Translations under genes and position numbers: made by a program
Notes under the pieces: generated by a model
Databases searched by the model: none
Seen by the model: the letters and a program-made list of their open reading frames with translations, nothing else
Told to the model about the DNA's origin: nothing
In this document: piece by piece, positions 8,763 through 18,013 of the stretch
Layout: each line of letters begins with the position of its first letter
Numbering within the stretch: the first letter of the stretch is position 1
Assembly: GCA_025358315.1 (NCBI GenBank)
Contig: JANYKA010000084.1
Location: forward strand, 1-53,413
Direction of reading: 5' to 3'
DNA: 53,413 nucleotides
Source: Gemmatimonadota bacterium
GTDB lineage: Bacteria > Gemmatimonadota > Gemmatimonadetes > Gemmatimonadales > Gemmatimonadaceae

Positions 8763-9712
8763 TTGAGCGCGCGCAGTTGATCGAGATTCAGATTACCGCC
8801 GGAGAGTACTGCGACGACGCGAGAACCTGCTGGCATCTTGATCAGACCGTGCATCAGCGCTGCCACCGGCGCCGCCGCCGCGCCCTCGACAACCAGTTTG
8901 CACCGCTCCATGGTCCACAGCATCGCTTCGAAAATGTCCTTGTCCGGGAGGGTGACAATATCGTCCACAAAGCGCTGCACAACGGAAAAATTGAGTTCAC
9001 CGCAACGCCGCACGCGCAACCCATCGATCACGGTCTTACAATCGATGGTCTGCAAACTCCCTGCATCGACACTCGCTTTCATTGCCGGGCCGTCAGATGA
9101 TTCTACGCCGAACACTTTAATGTTTGGATTGTGGCTCTTGACCGCCATCGACACTCCGGCAATCAGGCCACCACCACCGATTGGCACGACAATGGCATCG
9201 ACATTCGGCCAATCCTGAATAACCTCGAGCCCCAGAGTGCCTTGGCCGGCGATCAATTGTGCGTCATCGAATGGGTGAACGTAGGTGAGCCCTTCATCCC
9301 GCACTAGTTCTTTCGCTTTCTCGTTCGCCTCGTCCCAGATACTCCCATGCAACACAACCTCCGCGCCATAGCCTCTGGTCGCGGCTATTTTCGCCGGCGT
9401 CGCGTTCGTCGCCATACATACAACCGCACGAATTCCATAGATTTTTGCCGCTAGCGCCACGCCCTGCGCGTGGTTCCCGGCTGACGAACATACGACGCCA
9501 CGCCGTTTGTCCTCTTCGGACATCTGGGCGAATTTATTTAATGGTCCGCGAATCTTGTATGAACCGACATTCTGAAACAACTCGGCCTTCAGCCGCACGT
9601 CGTAACCGGTCAATTCGCTCAACTGCCGCGAGGTGAGTAACGGTGTGTGCTTGATGTGCGCGGCAATGCGTGCCCGTGCCTCTTCGTAGTCGCGCAGCGT
9701 AAGCGTCAGCAT
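8753..9712 (-). CDS. Threonine/serine ammonia-lyase (PLP fold type II), possibly hydroxyaspartate dehydratase
   Basis: A PLP-dependent dehydratase of about 320 aa, without the regulatory ACT domain of biosynthetic IlvA, so closer to catabolic TdcB or serine racemase/threo-hydroxyaspartate dehydratase. The Schiff-base Lys is in QNVGSYKIRG. SSAGNHAQGVA binds the substrate carboxylate, VPIGGGGLIAG holds the cofactor phosphate and SGGN lies at the end. The usual S-F-K is S-Y-K here. The first in-frame start is TTG 9721, three codons earlier; I use ATG 9712, and neither has a clear Shine-Dalgarno. It heads the seven-gene minus-strand run. Confidence 0.9.
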   Translation of the reverse strand: MLTLTLRDYEEARARIAAHIKHTPLLTSRQLSELTGYDVRLKAELFQNVGSYKIRGPLNKFAQMSEEDKRRGVVCSSAGNHAQGVALAAKIYGIRAVVCMATNATPAKIAATRGYGAEVVLHGSIWDEANEKAKELVRDEGLTYVHPFDDAQLIAGQGTLGLEVIQDWPNVDAIVVPIGGGGLIAGVSMAVKSHNPNIKVFGVESSDGPAMKASVDAGSLQTIDCKTVIDGLRVRRCGELNFSVVQRFVDDIVTLPDKDIFEAMLWTMERCKLVVEGAAAAPVAALMHGLIKMPAGSRVVAVLSGGNLNLDQLRALKWN

Positions 9713-9824
9713 CGTGGTCAATGGTAGTGAGAATATTCCTAGTAATCGGCCGCGTTATCGCCTTGGCAGGGATCGTAACTCACTGGGCAACTCACCCAGA
9801 CCAGGTACCTGTGATTCGCGCGCG

Positions 9825-10737
9825 CTAAATGTGTTCGTCGGGTACAAGAAGAGTCTCTTCGGCGTTCGGACGATCCGCCGGCACAAAACGTCGCTCGTGC
9901 CGATTCCACCGAAACACTCGATAATGCCAATCCTCCGCCCACTGCACAATGTCGGCTGCCGACTTCCCGTGCGTCGTCATCCAGTAATCGTCGAACTCCG
10001 CAAGGATTAGCGGGCGAAATCGTTTCAATACGTTCGTTGCGCCCGCGAGAACGAGAAACTCGGCACCCTCTACATCAAGTTTGATGAAATCCAGGCGCTG
10101 GAGTCCAGCGTTTGCCGCCCATTCGTCCAGTGTACACATGGTTACCGTCAGATGGCCGGTGCCTACCGGCACGACGGCAGCCGTACCGGAATCGGCCCCG
10201 GTCTGCTCGGACTTGAGCCACATGTCCACGGAGCGCGAACCGTCGCCCAGAGCGATCGGCGATCTCTACGTTTGGTAAAGCATTGAGCGCGATCGCCTGC
10301 TCGAGGCGACGGAGGTTTGCAGGAACCGGCTCGAATGCGCACACTGTTCCAGAGGTGCCTATCTGACGAGCGAGAGGAATCGTCCAAGCTCCGACGTTCG
10401 CCCCGACATCGAGAATCACTGCTCCAGGCGCGAGGCGCGCGACGATCGCTTGGCGGATGAAATCATCGTACATCCCGAGCCAAGCGGCACGTCTCTCGGT
10501 GATATCACGAAGCTCCCATATCATGAGGCTACCGTCTTTCATCCGGACGGTGCGTAGCGCATCATCCGCGCCGTGAAACCGAAGGCCAGCGCGGCTCACG
10601 AAATCGACCACCTGCCACTTGCCTCGAAAGTGCGGTAAATGGCGAGTCAAACGAGCGGCCGAATCGTACATCAGCTTTCCTACCCGCAACCTCATCTCCT
10701 GTCCGAAGTGCGCGACGATATTTACCGAACGTGACAT
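9825..10737 (-). pseudogene. FkbM family SAM-dependent methyltransferase, frameshifted
   Basis: The product reads as one FkbM methyltransferase, but in two frames. The upstream part starts at ATG 10737 (MSRSVNIVAHFGQ) and carries the SAM-binding ILDVGANVGAWTIPLAR, CAFEPVPANLRRLEQA and NALPNVEIA. The downstream part, about 10250 to 9825, continues PIALGDGSRSVDMWLKSE, then LDFIKLDVEGAEFLVLAGA and ILAEFDDYW. The join at about 10248-10262 needs a shift equivalent to one extra base or two missing bases. The remaining sequence is well conserved on both sides, so the lesion is either recent, a sequencing error, or (less likely) a programmed shift. FkbM enzymes O-methylate sugars or hydroxyl groups; no glycan cluster surrounds it. 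Confidence 0.82.
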
Positions 10738-11142
10738 GTCAGTGCTCCAGACAGAAGTGACAGACGAGACCAAAGATCAGCCTGTCAGCACAGGCGCGAC
10801 CACTGCCCGATGGGCTCGCCGAGGAGGGGTGCGCAATCACGAGTGCGCTGGGTGGCGAGACCTTCCAAGTGGGCGCCGTGACTCTGAACAGGCGTTCGAT
10901 AACCACAGATCCGGATCAAGAATGAGGCCGGCGGGCGACCTGTGCCACCACCCTACCGGGAGTATAGTCGTCGCGCCGGACATTACTGCAATCGCATCCG
11001 AGTTGCAAGAGATTTGAGGCGATGGGACAGAACGTATCTGACACTGCGAGCACAAAACATTCTGATTGTTCTCCGAACCGCGGAACACCCGGTAACGAAA
11101 CACAAATTCGCAGTCGCCCCGATACCGTGGAGGACGCGCCTA
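10738..11142. other. Stretch of about 400 bases without a recognisable gene
   Basis: Between the start of the FkbM gene and the tgt promoter I find no reading frame resembling a known protein on either strand, no RNA gene and no repeat. Short open frames exist in several phases but lack a start with a ribosome site and show no family motif. Base composition resembles the neighbours. It may be a decayed gene or a long upstream region for tgt and the FkbM gene. Confidence 0.5.
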
Positions 11143-11148
11143 TATAAT
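11143..11148 (+). promoter_or_regulatory. Consensus -10 hexamer in front of tgt
   Basis: TATAAT at 11143-11148 matches the sigma-70 -10 consensus exactly and sits 44 bases before the tgt ATG. No good -35 is visible at 17 bp spacing. Transcription would begin near 11155, downstream of the GTG at 11151, so the longer reading frame from that GTG is unlikely and ATG 11193 is favoured. Confidence 0.45.
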
Positions 11149-11192
11149 GTGTGAGACACCGAGTGCTACCGAATGATTCGTTTCCCATCCCG

Positions 11193-12347
11193 ATGACTGA
11201 CTTCTCGTTCCGCACATCCCACGAACATGGGTCTGCCCGCCTCGGCTGGTTCCAGACTCCGCACGGTATCGTCCAGACCCCCGCGTTCCTGCCGGTGGGC
11301 ACTCACGGTGCCGTACGTGGACTGTCGATGGACGAGGTCGCCGCCGCCGGCGGCCAGATGATTCTGTCGAACGCCTATCATCTCTATCTCCGTCCCGGCG
11401 ACAAGGCGGTACGCGCGCTTGGTGGGCTCCACGCGTTCACCCGCTGGAACGGCCCGATGCTCACCGACTCTGGTGGCTTTCAAGTGTTTTCTCTGGCCAA
11501 ACTTCGGACAGTGAGCGAAGAAGGCGTGGTGTTCCGTAGCCACATTGACGGATCGCTTCACAATTACACGCCCGAGAGCGTGATGCGCATTGAACGGAAT
11601 ATTGGCGCCGACATCATCATGCAACTGGACGAACTGATCGCCGGTCAAGCTGATATTGTTGCATCGCAAGGTGCGATGGAGCGGAGCTTACGCTGGCTCG
11701 ATCGGTGCAAGGTGGAATTCGACCGCTTGACGCGCGAGGGCCGTGAACCAGTCGGCGACGACGCAACAGCACCCAGTCAGGCACTCTTTCCCATTGTGCA
11801 GGGCGGCACCCATCCGCAATTGCGCCGCGCATCAGTTTCCGGAATTCTCAACGCCGGACACTGGAGTGGCATCGCGATTGGCGGGTTATCGGTGGGAGAG
11901 GCGAAAGCCGATCTATACGCAATGCTCGAAGTGTGCGACCCGGTGCTACCGCGCACAGTCCCGCGCTATCTGATGGGCGTCGGCTTCCCGGACGACCTCA
12001 TCGAGGGCGTTCGCCGCGGAATAGATATGTTCGACTGCGTCGCCCCAACGCGAATGGGTCGCGATGGCACCGCATTTACTCCGACCGGCACCGAGCAGAT
12101 CCGGCAGAGCAGCTATCGCAGCGATCAGCGGCCGCTGGTCCAGGGATGCGACTGCCCCTGCTGCACACACTACGATCGCGCCTATCTGCGCCACTTGTTT
12201 GTCAGCCACGAAATGCTGGGTCTGCGATTGCTCGCCCTCCACAACCTGACATTCCTGATGGCCCTGATGCGCGATGCGCGCGCCGCACTTCGCACCGGAA
12301 ATTTTGCTTCATGGAGCGAGGACTGGCTGGCACGTTATCGCGGATAG
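11193..12347 (+). CDS. tgt: tRNA-guanine transglycosylase (queuine/preQ1 tRNA-ribosyltransferase)
   Basis: Exchanges guanine-34 of GUN-anticodon tRNAs for the queuosine precursor preQ1. The 384-aa TIM-barrel enzyme shows the active-site Asp in LTDSGGFQVFSL near residue 95, VQGG near 210, the nucleophilic Asp in MFDCVAPTRMGRDG near 280, and the zinc site C-x-C-x2-C in GCDCPCCTHYDRAYLRHL with the final His in LALHNL. A GTG at 11151 would add 14 residues without homology, and the -10 element argues against it. It faces the cyclodeaminase gene, with 16 bp between the stops. No other queuosine gene is in the window. Confidence 0.96.
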   Translation: MTDFSFRTSHEHGSARLGWFQTPHGIVQTPAFLPVGTHGAVRGLSMDEVAAAGGQMILSNAYHLYLRPGDKAVRALGGLHAFTRWNGPMLTDSGGFQVFSLAKLRTVSEEGVVFRSHIDGSLHNYTPESVMRIERNIGADIIMQLDELIAGQADIVASQGAMERSLRWLDRCKVEFDRLTREGREPVGDDATAPSQALFPIVQGGTHPQLRRASVSGILNAGHWSGIAIGGLSVGEAKADLYAMLEVCDPVLPRTVPRYLMGVGFPDDLIEGVRRGIDMFDCVAPTRMGRDGTAFTPTGTEQIRQSSYRSDQRPLVQGCDCPCCTHYDRAYLRHLFVSHEMLGLRLLALHNLTFLMALMRDARAALRTGNFASWSEDWLARYRG

Positions 12348-12363
12348 CATGCGGACTCCGCAG

Positions 12364-13269
12364 CTACCGGACACTCTCGCCCGCAGTCGCGAGCCTCCAC
12401 ACGAGTGCCGCGCTCGCAATATCTTCGACGGCGACTCCCACGGATTTGAACAATGTGATCTCCTCGTCATTCTCCCGGCCGGGTCGAATGCCGCCGATCA
12501 CTTCGCCAAGTTCGAAAAACGTCCCTTGCGCTGCTATTACATCACCGGATTCCTGCGACGCCGCCTCCCGTGAATCCACATACAGCTTCGCGCGACGGAT
12601 TACGGCATCGTCGAGTTCGCGCCACGTAGGACGCGTTGCGCCAACCGCATTGATATGAGCACCAGGCGATAGCCATTCTCCGCGGAGCACCGGCGTCCGC
12701 GATCCGCTCGCGACCACCACGACATCTGCGCCGCAAACGGCGTCTTCGGCCGACGACGCCGCGTGCACACCGAATTTTTCCGCAAATGCGGCGGCGTTCC
12801 GCGGACTCCATACTCGCACCTCCTGAAAATCTCGCACCAGCCGCAGCGCCTCGAGATGACTTCGCGCCTGCGTGCCTGAGCCAAGTATTGCCAGCACCGG
12901 AGTAGTTGCTCGTGCAAGCACCTTCGTCGCCACCGCCGACGCCGCAGCCGTTCGCATTTCGGTGATCAGACGACCGTCCATCATCACCGTTGGCTCTCCG
13001 GTCGTTGCGGAGAAAAGCACAATCACGGCATGATGAGTATGGATGCCCTGATTGTTCGGGTAGAACGTGACAAGTTTCGCACCGAGTTGCCCGCTGGCAT
13101 ACGCGGGCATGCTACCAAGAAAGCCGCCATGCTCGGCAATTGGCAGGACAACGCGGACGGGTTGCACAACTTCGCCTGCCGAAAGCGCAAGCAGCGCATC
13201 GGCCATCGCAGGAATGAGCGCGTCCATTCGCAACAGTTTGCGGACGGCCGTTTCGTCGAGAACCAGCAT
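12364..13269 (-). CDS. Ornithine cyclodeaminase / mu-crystallin family protein
   Basis: A 301-aa NAD(P)-binding enzyme of the OCD/mu-crystallin family, which includes ornithine cyclodeaminase, alanine dehydrogenase (Archaeoglobus type) and ketimine reductases. It has the substrate-contact region GAKLVTFYPNN near residue 63, the Rossmann motif LGSGTQARSHLEAL near 128-141, ASGSRTPVL near 190 and the C-terminal ITLFKSVGVAVEDIASA. Which amine or imine it acts on cannot be told. It starts 20 bp after the stop of the BNR-propeller gene and could share its transcript. Confidence 0.88.
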   Translation of the reverse strand: MLVLDETAVRKLLRMDALIPAMADALLALSAGEVVQPVRVVLPIAEHGGFLGSMPAYASGQLGAKLVTFYPNNQGIHTHHAVIVLFSATTGEPTVMMDGRLITEMRTAAASAVATKVLARATTPVLAILGSGTQARSHLEALRLVRDFQEVRVWSPRNAAAFAEKFGVHAASSAEDAVCGADVVVVASGSRTPVLRGEWLSPGAHINAVGATRPTWRELDDAVIRRAKLYVDSREAASQESGDVIAAQGTFFELGEVIGGIRPGRENDEEITLFKSVGVAVEDIASAALVWRLATAGESVR

Positions 13270-13289
13270 AGGTGCTCCGGTATGAAGTC

Positions 13290-16200
13290 CTAAAATCCTG
13301 GCACGAAACGATCGCTGCCGAAGCCGCCATTCCCGCCGCCGGTTCCGCTCACCCTCTCGACGTGCAGCGTCTGCTTCTCGATGATCTTACCATCAATCAC
13401 CAGCGTAACGAGATAGTCACCAGTGCCTGCCATCGGTAAAGGACCGCGTCCCCCACCGAACGCGCCTGCACCCAGTGCGGTGAACAGTGGCCGAAACGCG
13501 TTGATGTCGGGCGGACTAGCGGGTGCAACCGTCGCAGGTACACCGGCTGGTACCGCAGCAACTGGCGGAGCACCGCCACGACCGCCACCCGCTGCAACTT
13601 GCGCGGCACTCTCGCCCGGCCGCTCCACAAATCGCGCCGGTATGCCACCCGCCCGTCCGCCACCGCCGCCAAAGCCGAACTGCGCCAACAGTCCTTGCAA
13701 TCCCTCTGGGCTCGCCAGCGCCTTCCGTACCTGGTCCAGCATCGGCTTGGCCATCGTGCCCTCTTTCTCCAACGAATCGAGCGTTGCCATCATCTTGCGC
13801 TGACTGGCAATACTGTCACGCAGCCCTGCTGGTGAGAGTGGCACCGCAACCGTTGCCGGAGCGCGGCCGCGGAAGTTCCATGTCACCCTGTTAATCCCGG
13901 CTGCACCGGGCGCGTTCTGTGTGAACATCGTGTCACCTGCCGCATTCTGAATAACGACCTTCACACCAACCGTCGTTGCGGCCAATCGATATGCAATTTC
14001 CGCTCCGTACTGCGGACTCGTCCCGGCGAACTGCTTGTGCCCGTTATCGCCGCCATTGATGATCTGCTCACCGTACTGCAATGCTGTCTTTGGCTTGAAC
14101 AGATGCGTCGTTTTGGCCAACACGGTTGTATCCACCTGTTCCAACGCGTGGATATCGACAATCCAAATCGAGCGTCCGTGTGTCGCGGCGATGAGTTCAC
14201 CGTCGCGAGGATGGATCTGCAAATCGTGCACTGGTGTTGTCGGCAGGCCGTTCATAAACTTCGCCCACGTCTTGCCTTTGTCCATTGAGACAAATGCGCC
14301 AATCTCGGTGCCGACGAATAATAAATTCGCATTCTTCAAGTCTTCGCGAATCACATGCACGTAGTCCACGCTTGCCGACGGAAGGTTCCCGGCAATTGAA
14401 CGGAAACTTTTGCCACCATCGTCCGTCGAAAACAGATATGGTGTGAAATCACCATTACGGTGGTTGTCGAACGACACATAAAGCGTGTTTTCACTGAAGT
14501 GCGACGGCTCGATCCGCGAGACATATGTCCCGGCCGGCACGCCAGGGAACCGCCCCGTAAGATCGTCCCACTTCGCACCGTCGTTGTGCGTAATCCACAC
14601 CTTGCCGTCATCGGTGCCGGCATACAGTAGCCCTGCGGTCACCGGGGATTCATTGAGCGATACGATGGTGCTATACGTCTCGGCGCCAGTCGCGTCGATC
14701 GTAATGCCGCCCGTCGTCTTTGTGGAGATGCGAATTTTCATCGTATCACGCATCGTCAACTCGGGCGAGATAAAAAACATATCAGCGCCCAGATTTACGC
14801 TTTTGAGCACCCGGTTGGCGCCAAAATACAAGGTGTTCGGGTTGTGCTTGGACAGGAAATACGGCGTGTTCCAGTTCCAACGGACGTCCATGTCCACTGA
14901 ATCGCGGAATTGCTCGGCACGGAGTGCGGCCACATGCTTCGCCCCGTCTTTCGAGAGTGGTTTTGTCGTGTCGCCTTTGGCAATGACCAGCGAGTCTTCC
15001 CACCGGATATACGTCGGGCGCCACTGCGGTTTGCGTACAGCGAATGATTCGCCGGTGGTAAAGTTGTATCGGCCCATTGAGCCGCCCTGCGATTCAGAGA
15101 AAATGATATCCGGGTCAACAGGACTCTGTGCCGTAACGAATCCGTCGCCGCCACCGTAGTTGTGCCACATCGCGTTGGTGATAGCGCCCCCCTGACGGCG
15201 GCTGGGCCCGCACCAACTGCCGTTGTCCTGCAAGCCACCGCACACGCGATACGGAACCGCCATGTCGTATGAGACGTTATAGAACTGGCCGATCGCGAGC
15301 ACGTTCAGAAAATCGTAATTGCCGCCACCATCCCAGCTTTGACTCACACCGCCGTCGTCACCGACGATGATGTGCTGCGGGTCTTTCGGATCGATCCACA
15401 TCGCGTGATGGTCGACATGAATGCCGTTCGTCGCGTTCACCGCCGTCTTGCCGCCATCGTTCGACATCTTCACCGGCGTCGATGACCAATAGATGCGATT
15501 CGGGTTGTCTGGCGTGACACGCACCTGTGAGTAATAAAACGGGCGCGTGTCCTCGTCACTTGTTTTCTCCCACGTTTTGCCGCCGTCCGCGGAGCGATAC
15601 AGCCCGGTGGGCGATTTCTGCGCTTTCACCTTGGGATCTTTTTTCGCATTGGGAAGCGTATCGGCTTCTACCATCGTGTACATCACATCCGGACTCGAGA
15701 GCGAGATGGCGATGCCAATGCGCCCCTTGACCGTCTCAGGAAATCCGCTACCCCGAACTTCGGCCCAAGTTACGCCCGCGTCTGTGCTCTTCCAGAGCGC
15801 CGATCCGGGACCGCCGGACTTGAGAAAGTACGGTCCGCGAACGCGTTCGTAGCTCGCTGCCCACACCACGTTGGGGTCTCGTGGATCGAGCGTGACGTCC
15901 ACAAAACCTGCCTTGTCGCTAATAAACTTGATCAGCTTCCAGGTAGCTCCACCGTCGGTGGTTTTATAGAGACCACGATCGGCATTGGGCTTCCACGCCG
16001 CACCAAGAGCCGCAACATAAACAGTATTGGGATCCTTTGGGTGTACAACGACGCGGCCGATTTGCTGAGTCTCCTTGAGACCGACAAACTTCCAGCTCTT
16101 TCCACCGTCAGTGGTTTTGTACACACCGGCGCCTGGCGACATAGAGTTGCGCGAGTTCGGCTCACCGGTGCCGTAATAGACGGTATTGGTATCGCTCGGC

Positions 16201-16490
16201 GCGATTCCAATCATTCCGCCCGACGAGACGTGCGCGGTATCGAAAACTGCGCGAAATGTCGTGCCGGCGTTGGTAGTCTTGAAAAGCCCGCCACCTGCGG
16301 TGGCAACGTAGAAGGTGCGTGACGGCCATGGAATTCCCTGCACGTCGATGGTGCGGCCACCCATATTCGCCGGGCCGATATTGCGCCAGCGAAATCCGCC
16401 AATCGTCGCTTCGTCAAGTTGCTGCGCCGCGAGTGATGCGCTCGCGCCTGCCATGATCGCGAGAACGGCAAGAATTCTGAAACGTTGCAT
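13290..16490 (-). CDS. Exported VPS10/BNR-repeat beta-propeller protein (glycosyl-hydrolase-like)
   Basis: A 1066-aa secreted or periplasmic protein. It starts with a clear signal peptide (MQRFRILAVLAIMAGASASLAA, cut before QQ). The body is two sortilin/VPS10-like propellers built from Asp-box repeats of the S/T-x-D-x-G-x-x-W type, for example near residues 126-134, 177-185, 235-243 and about 300. A FlgD-like Ig segment follows (VVIQNAAGDTMFTQNAP ... INRVTWNFRGRAP). The last 200 residues contain Gly-rich and Pro/Ala-rich tracts (GFGGGGGRAGG, AAGGGRGGAPP, GAGAFGGGRG) before a final beta segment. Such proteins are abundant in Gemmatimonadota and Bacteroidota and are often labelled glycosyl hydrolase, but no catalytic residues can be assigned. 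Confidence 0.88.
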   Translation of the reverse strand: MQRFRILAVLAIMAGASASLAAQQLDEATIGGFRWRNIGPANMGGRTIDVQGIPWPSRTFYVATAGGGLFKTTNAGTTFRAVFDTAHVSSGGMIGIAPSDTNTVYYGTGEPNSRNSMSPGAGVYKTTDGGKSWKFVGLKETQQIGRVVVHPKDPNTVYVAALGAAWKPNADRGLYKTTDGGATWKLIKFISDKAGFVDVTLDPRDPNVVWAASYERVRGPYFLKSGGPGSALWKSTDAGVTWAEVRGSGFPETVKGRIGIAISLSSPDVMYTMVEADTLPNAKKDPKVKAQKSPTGLYRSADGGKTWEKTSDEDTRPFYYSQVRVTPDNPNRIYWSSTPVKMSNDGGKTAVNATNGIHVDHHAMWIDPKDPQHIIVGDDGGVSQSWDGGGNYDFLNVLAIGQFYNVSYDMAVPYRVCGGLQDNGSWCGPSRRQGGAITNAMWHNYGGGDGFVTAQSPVDPDIIFSESQGGSMGRYNFTTGESFAVRKPQWRPTYIRWEDSLVIAKGDTTKPLSKDGAKHVAALRAEQFRDSVDMDVRWNWNTPYFLSKHNPNTLYFGANRVLKSVNLGADMFFISPELTMRDTMKIRISTKTTGGITIDATGAETYSTIVSLNESPVTAGLLYAGTDDGKVWITHNDGAKWDDLTGRFPGVPAGTYVSRIEPSHFSENTLYVSFDNHRNGDFTPYLFSTDDGGKSFRSIAGNLPSASVDYVHVIREDLKNANLLFVGTEIGAFVSMDKGKTWAKFMNGLPTTPVHDLQIHPRDGELIAATHGRSIWIVDIHALEQVDTTVLAKTTHLFKPKTALQYGEQIINGGDNGHKQFAGTSPQYGAEIAYRLAATTVGVKVVIQNAAGDTMFTQNAPGAAGINRVTWNFRGRAPATVAVPLSPAGLRDSIASQRKMMATLDSLEKEGTMAKPMLDQVRKALASPEGLQGLLAQFGFGGGGGRAGGIPARFVERPGESAAQVAAGGGRGGAPPVAAVPAGVPATVAPASPPDINAFRPLFTALGAGAFGGGRGPLPMAGTGDYLVTLVIDGKIIEKQTLHVERVSGTGGGNGGFGSDRFVPGF

Positions 16491-16519
16491 TTGTGATGTG
16501 AGGTTAAGGATGTTCGACT

Positions 16520-16846
16520 TTACATCGGTTCAATCAGTACTGCCGTGCCATAGCAAAGCACTTCCGTCGCCGACCCTTTGCTGACCACCTCAGCGGCATC
16601 ATAGCGCATGCCGACAACCGCATTGGCGCCGAGTTGTTTGGCGTGGAAGATCATTTGTTCATATGCCTGCTCGCGCGCCTGTTCACACATCTCCGTGTAT
16701 GCCCCGATGCGCCCGCCAATAATATTGCTGAGCCCACCGAGTATTCCCTGGGTGATCGTTGGAGCACGAACAAGAATGCCGCGAACTATGCCCTTGTAAG
16801 CTTTTATCCGGTAGCCTTCAATAGTGAACGTCGTGGTGACCTGCAT
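16520..16846 (-). CDS. YbjQ/UPF0145 family protein
   Basis: A 108-aa protein of the YbjQ (heavy-metal-binding domain) family. These form small oligomeric rings with no proven function. Family segments are MQVTTTFTIEGYRIKAYKGIVRGI at the start, GGRIGAYTEMCEQAREQA in the middle and LGANAVVGMRYDAAEV near the end. ATG 16846 is preceded by AGGA seven bases upstream, which decides it over an in-frame start ten codons earlier. It lies between the propeller gene (29 bp downstream) and the phosphotransferase gene (111 bp upstream). Confidence 0.88.
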   Translation of the reverse strand: MQVTTTFTIEGYRIKAYKGIVRGILVRAPTITQGILGGLSNIIGGRIGAYTEMCEQAREQAYEQMIFHAKQLGANAVVGMRYDAAEVVSKGSATEVLCYGTAVLIEPM

Positions 16847-16957
16847 CGTTTGATCCTGGCTTGGGAACGGCAACATGAACGCGCCTCGCTTGTGTGCGCA
16901 CCGGATTACGATGCGCGAATGCGTGAGATGATTTCCAGCATTGCGGCCGGGCGCTAC

Positions 16958-18013
16958 CTAGCCATGAAACCCGGTGATCGCATCGTGCTCACCTGCGGAC
17001 TGCGCCACCCCGGCCATCAATTTTACCGCCTCGCCAAGTCTTGCAAATCTCGCATCGGCGGTTAACCCTTTTTGATATCTCGCATATATCTGCTGGGCAA
17101 TCACCGCGATTTTGAACACCCCAAAGACATAGTAAAAAACGGGACTCACTTTCTCACGCCCTGTTCGGAGCAAATATCGATCCCACAACTCCTGCCGTGT
17201 GAAATTCCCAGGCAGTGCGGTCGCACCAAGACCGAGTGCTCGAAACGCCGGATGGTCGCCTGCTTCAACCCAATAGCCGAGCGACGTCCCCACATCCATG
17301 AGCGGATCGCCTAAAGTCGCCAGCTCCCAATCGAGGACGGCGACGATCTCCGCCGGATCGTCTGCATTCAACACTAGGTTGTCATACTTGTAATCGTTAT
17401 GCACGAGGCAGGCGCCGCAGTCTTTCGGCTGCATCGTGCCGAGCCACGTTGCGACCTCGTCCATCGCCGGTACATCATCCGTTTTTGATTTTTCCCACCG
17501 GCTCGTCCAACCTGCGACTTGGCGCGCAACATATCCATCGCCTCTTCCTAACGCCGCAATTGCGGGGTCGCTTGCGTTCACGCGGTGGATTTGCACCAGC
17601 GTCTCGATGAAATTCGCACCTAAGCGCTCCATGACGTCGGCGCTGGGCGCGTCTTTGACATTACCCCTGAGAATCAGCCCTGTGACCCGCTCCATTATAT
17701 AGAAGGGGGCGCCGAGGAGTCCCGGATCTTCACAAAGGGCAATTGGTCGGGGAGCGGCAACACCCGCCCCCTCGAGGGCGCCGAGAATTCGGTACTCCCG
17801 CGCCATATCGTGGGCCGGTCCCTTTTCGACTCCTCTTGGCGGTCGCCTCAAAACATATTCGGCGCCGTCCTCTGCCTTGAGGAGGTAGGTGAGGTTCGAG
17901 AATCCGCCTGGGAACTGGTCAATCCCAACAATACGCCCAAACCCGGAAGCGCTCGCGGCGAGGAACATATTCAAGACATCAAGATCGACATCCTCTCCAG
18001 CCCGCACAGCCAT
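16958..18013 (-). CDS. Phosphotransferase family protein (APH fold, ACAD10/FadE36-like)
   Basis: A 351-aa aminoglycoside-phosphotransferase-fold kinase of the subgroup that accompanies or is fused to acyl-CoA dehydrogenases (human ACAD10/11, actinobacterial FadE36). It shows GGFSNLTYLLKAEDGAEYVLRRPP (nucleotide-binding strands and Lys), the catalytic loop LVHNDYKYDN near residue 215-225 and the metal-binding Asp in AVLDWELATLGDP. In ACAD10/11 the kinase phosphorylates 4-hydroxyacyl-CoAs before dehydration. The ACAD gene at 18856-20046 is of the matching ACAD10/11 type and lies under 1 kb upstream, separated by the peroxiredoxin gene, so joint action on hydroxy acids is plausible. Confidence 0.87.
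   Translation of the reverse strand: MAVRAGEDVDLDVLNMFLAASASGFGRIVGIDQFPGGFSNLTYLLKAEDGAEYVLRRPPRGVEKGPAHDMAREYRILGALEGAGVAAPRPIALCEDPGLLGAPFYIMERVTGLILRGNVKDAPSADVMERLGANFIETLVQIHRVNASDPAIAALGRGDGYVARQVAGWTSRWEKSKTDDVPAMDEVATWLGTMQPKDCGACLVHNDYKYDNLVLNADDPAEIVAVLDWELATLGDPLMDVGTSLGYWVEAGDHPAFRALGLGATALPGNFTRQELWDRYLLRTGREKVSPVFYYVFGVFKIAVIAQQIYARYQKGLTADARFARLGEAVKLMAGVAQSAGEHDAITGFHG

Noticed and set aside
9783-9799. CTGGG/CCCAG hairpin downstream of the FkbM gene
   Set aside because: A five-bp stem without a T-tract is too weak to call a terminator.
10837-11103. Small minus-strand open frame in the gap before tgt
   Set aside because: No ribosome site, no recognisable motif and overlapping frames of similar length in other phases.
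12350-12362. TGCGGACTCCGCA palindrome between the convergent tgt and cyclodeaminase stops
   Set aside because: The loop would be only one to three bases, the stem five, and no T-run follows on either strand, so a terminator call is not supported.
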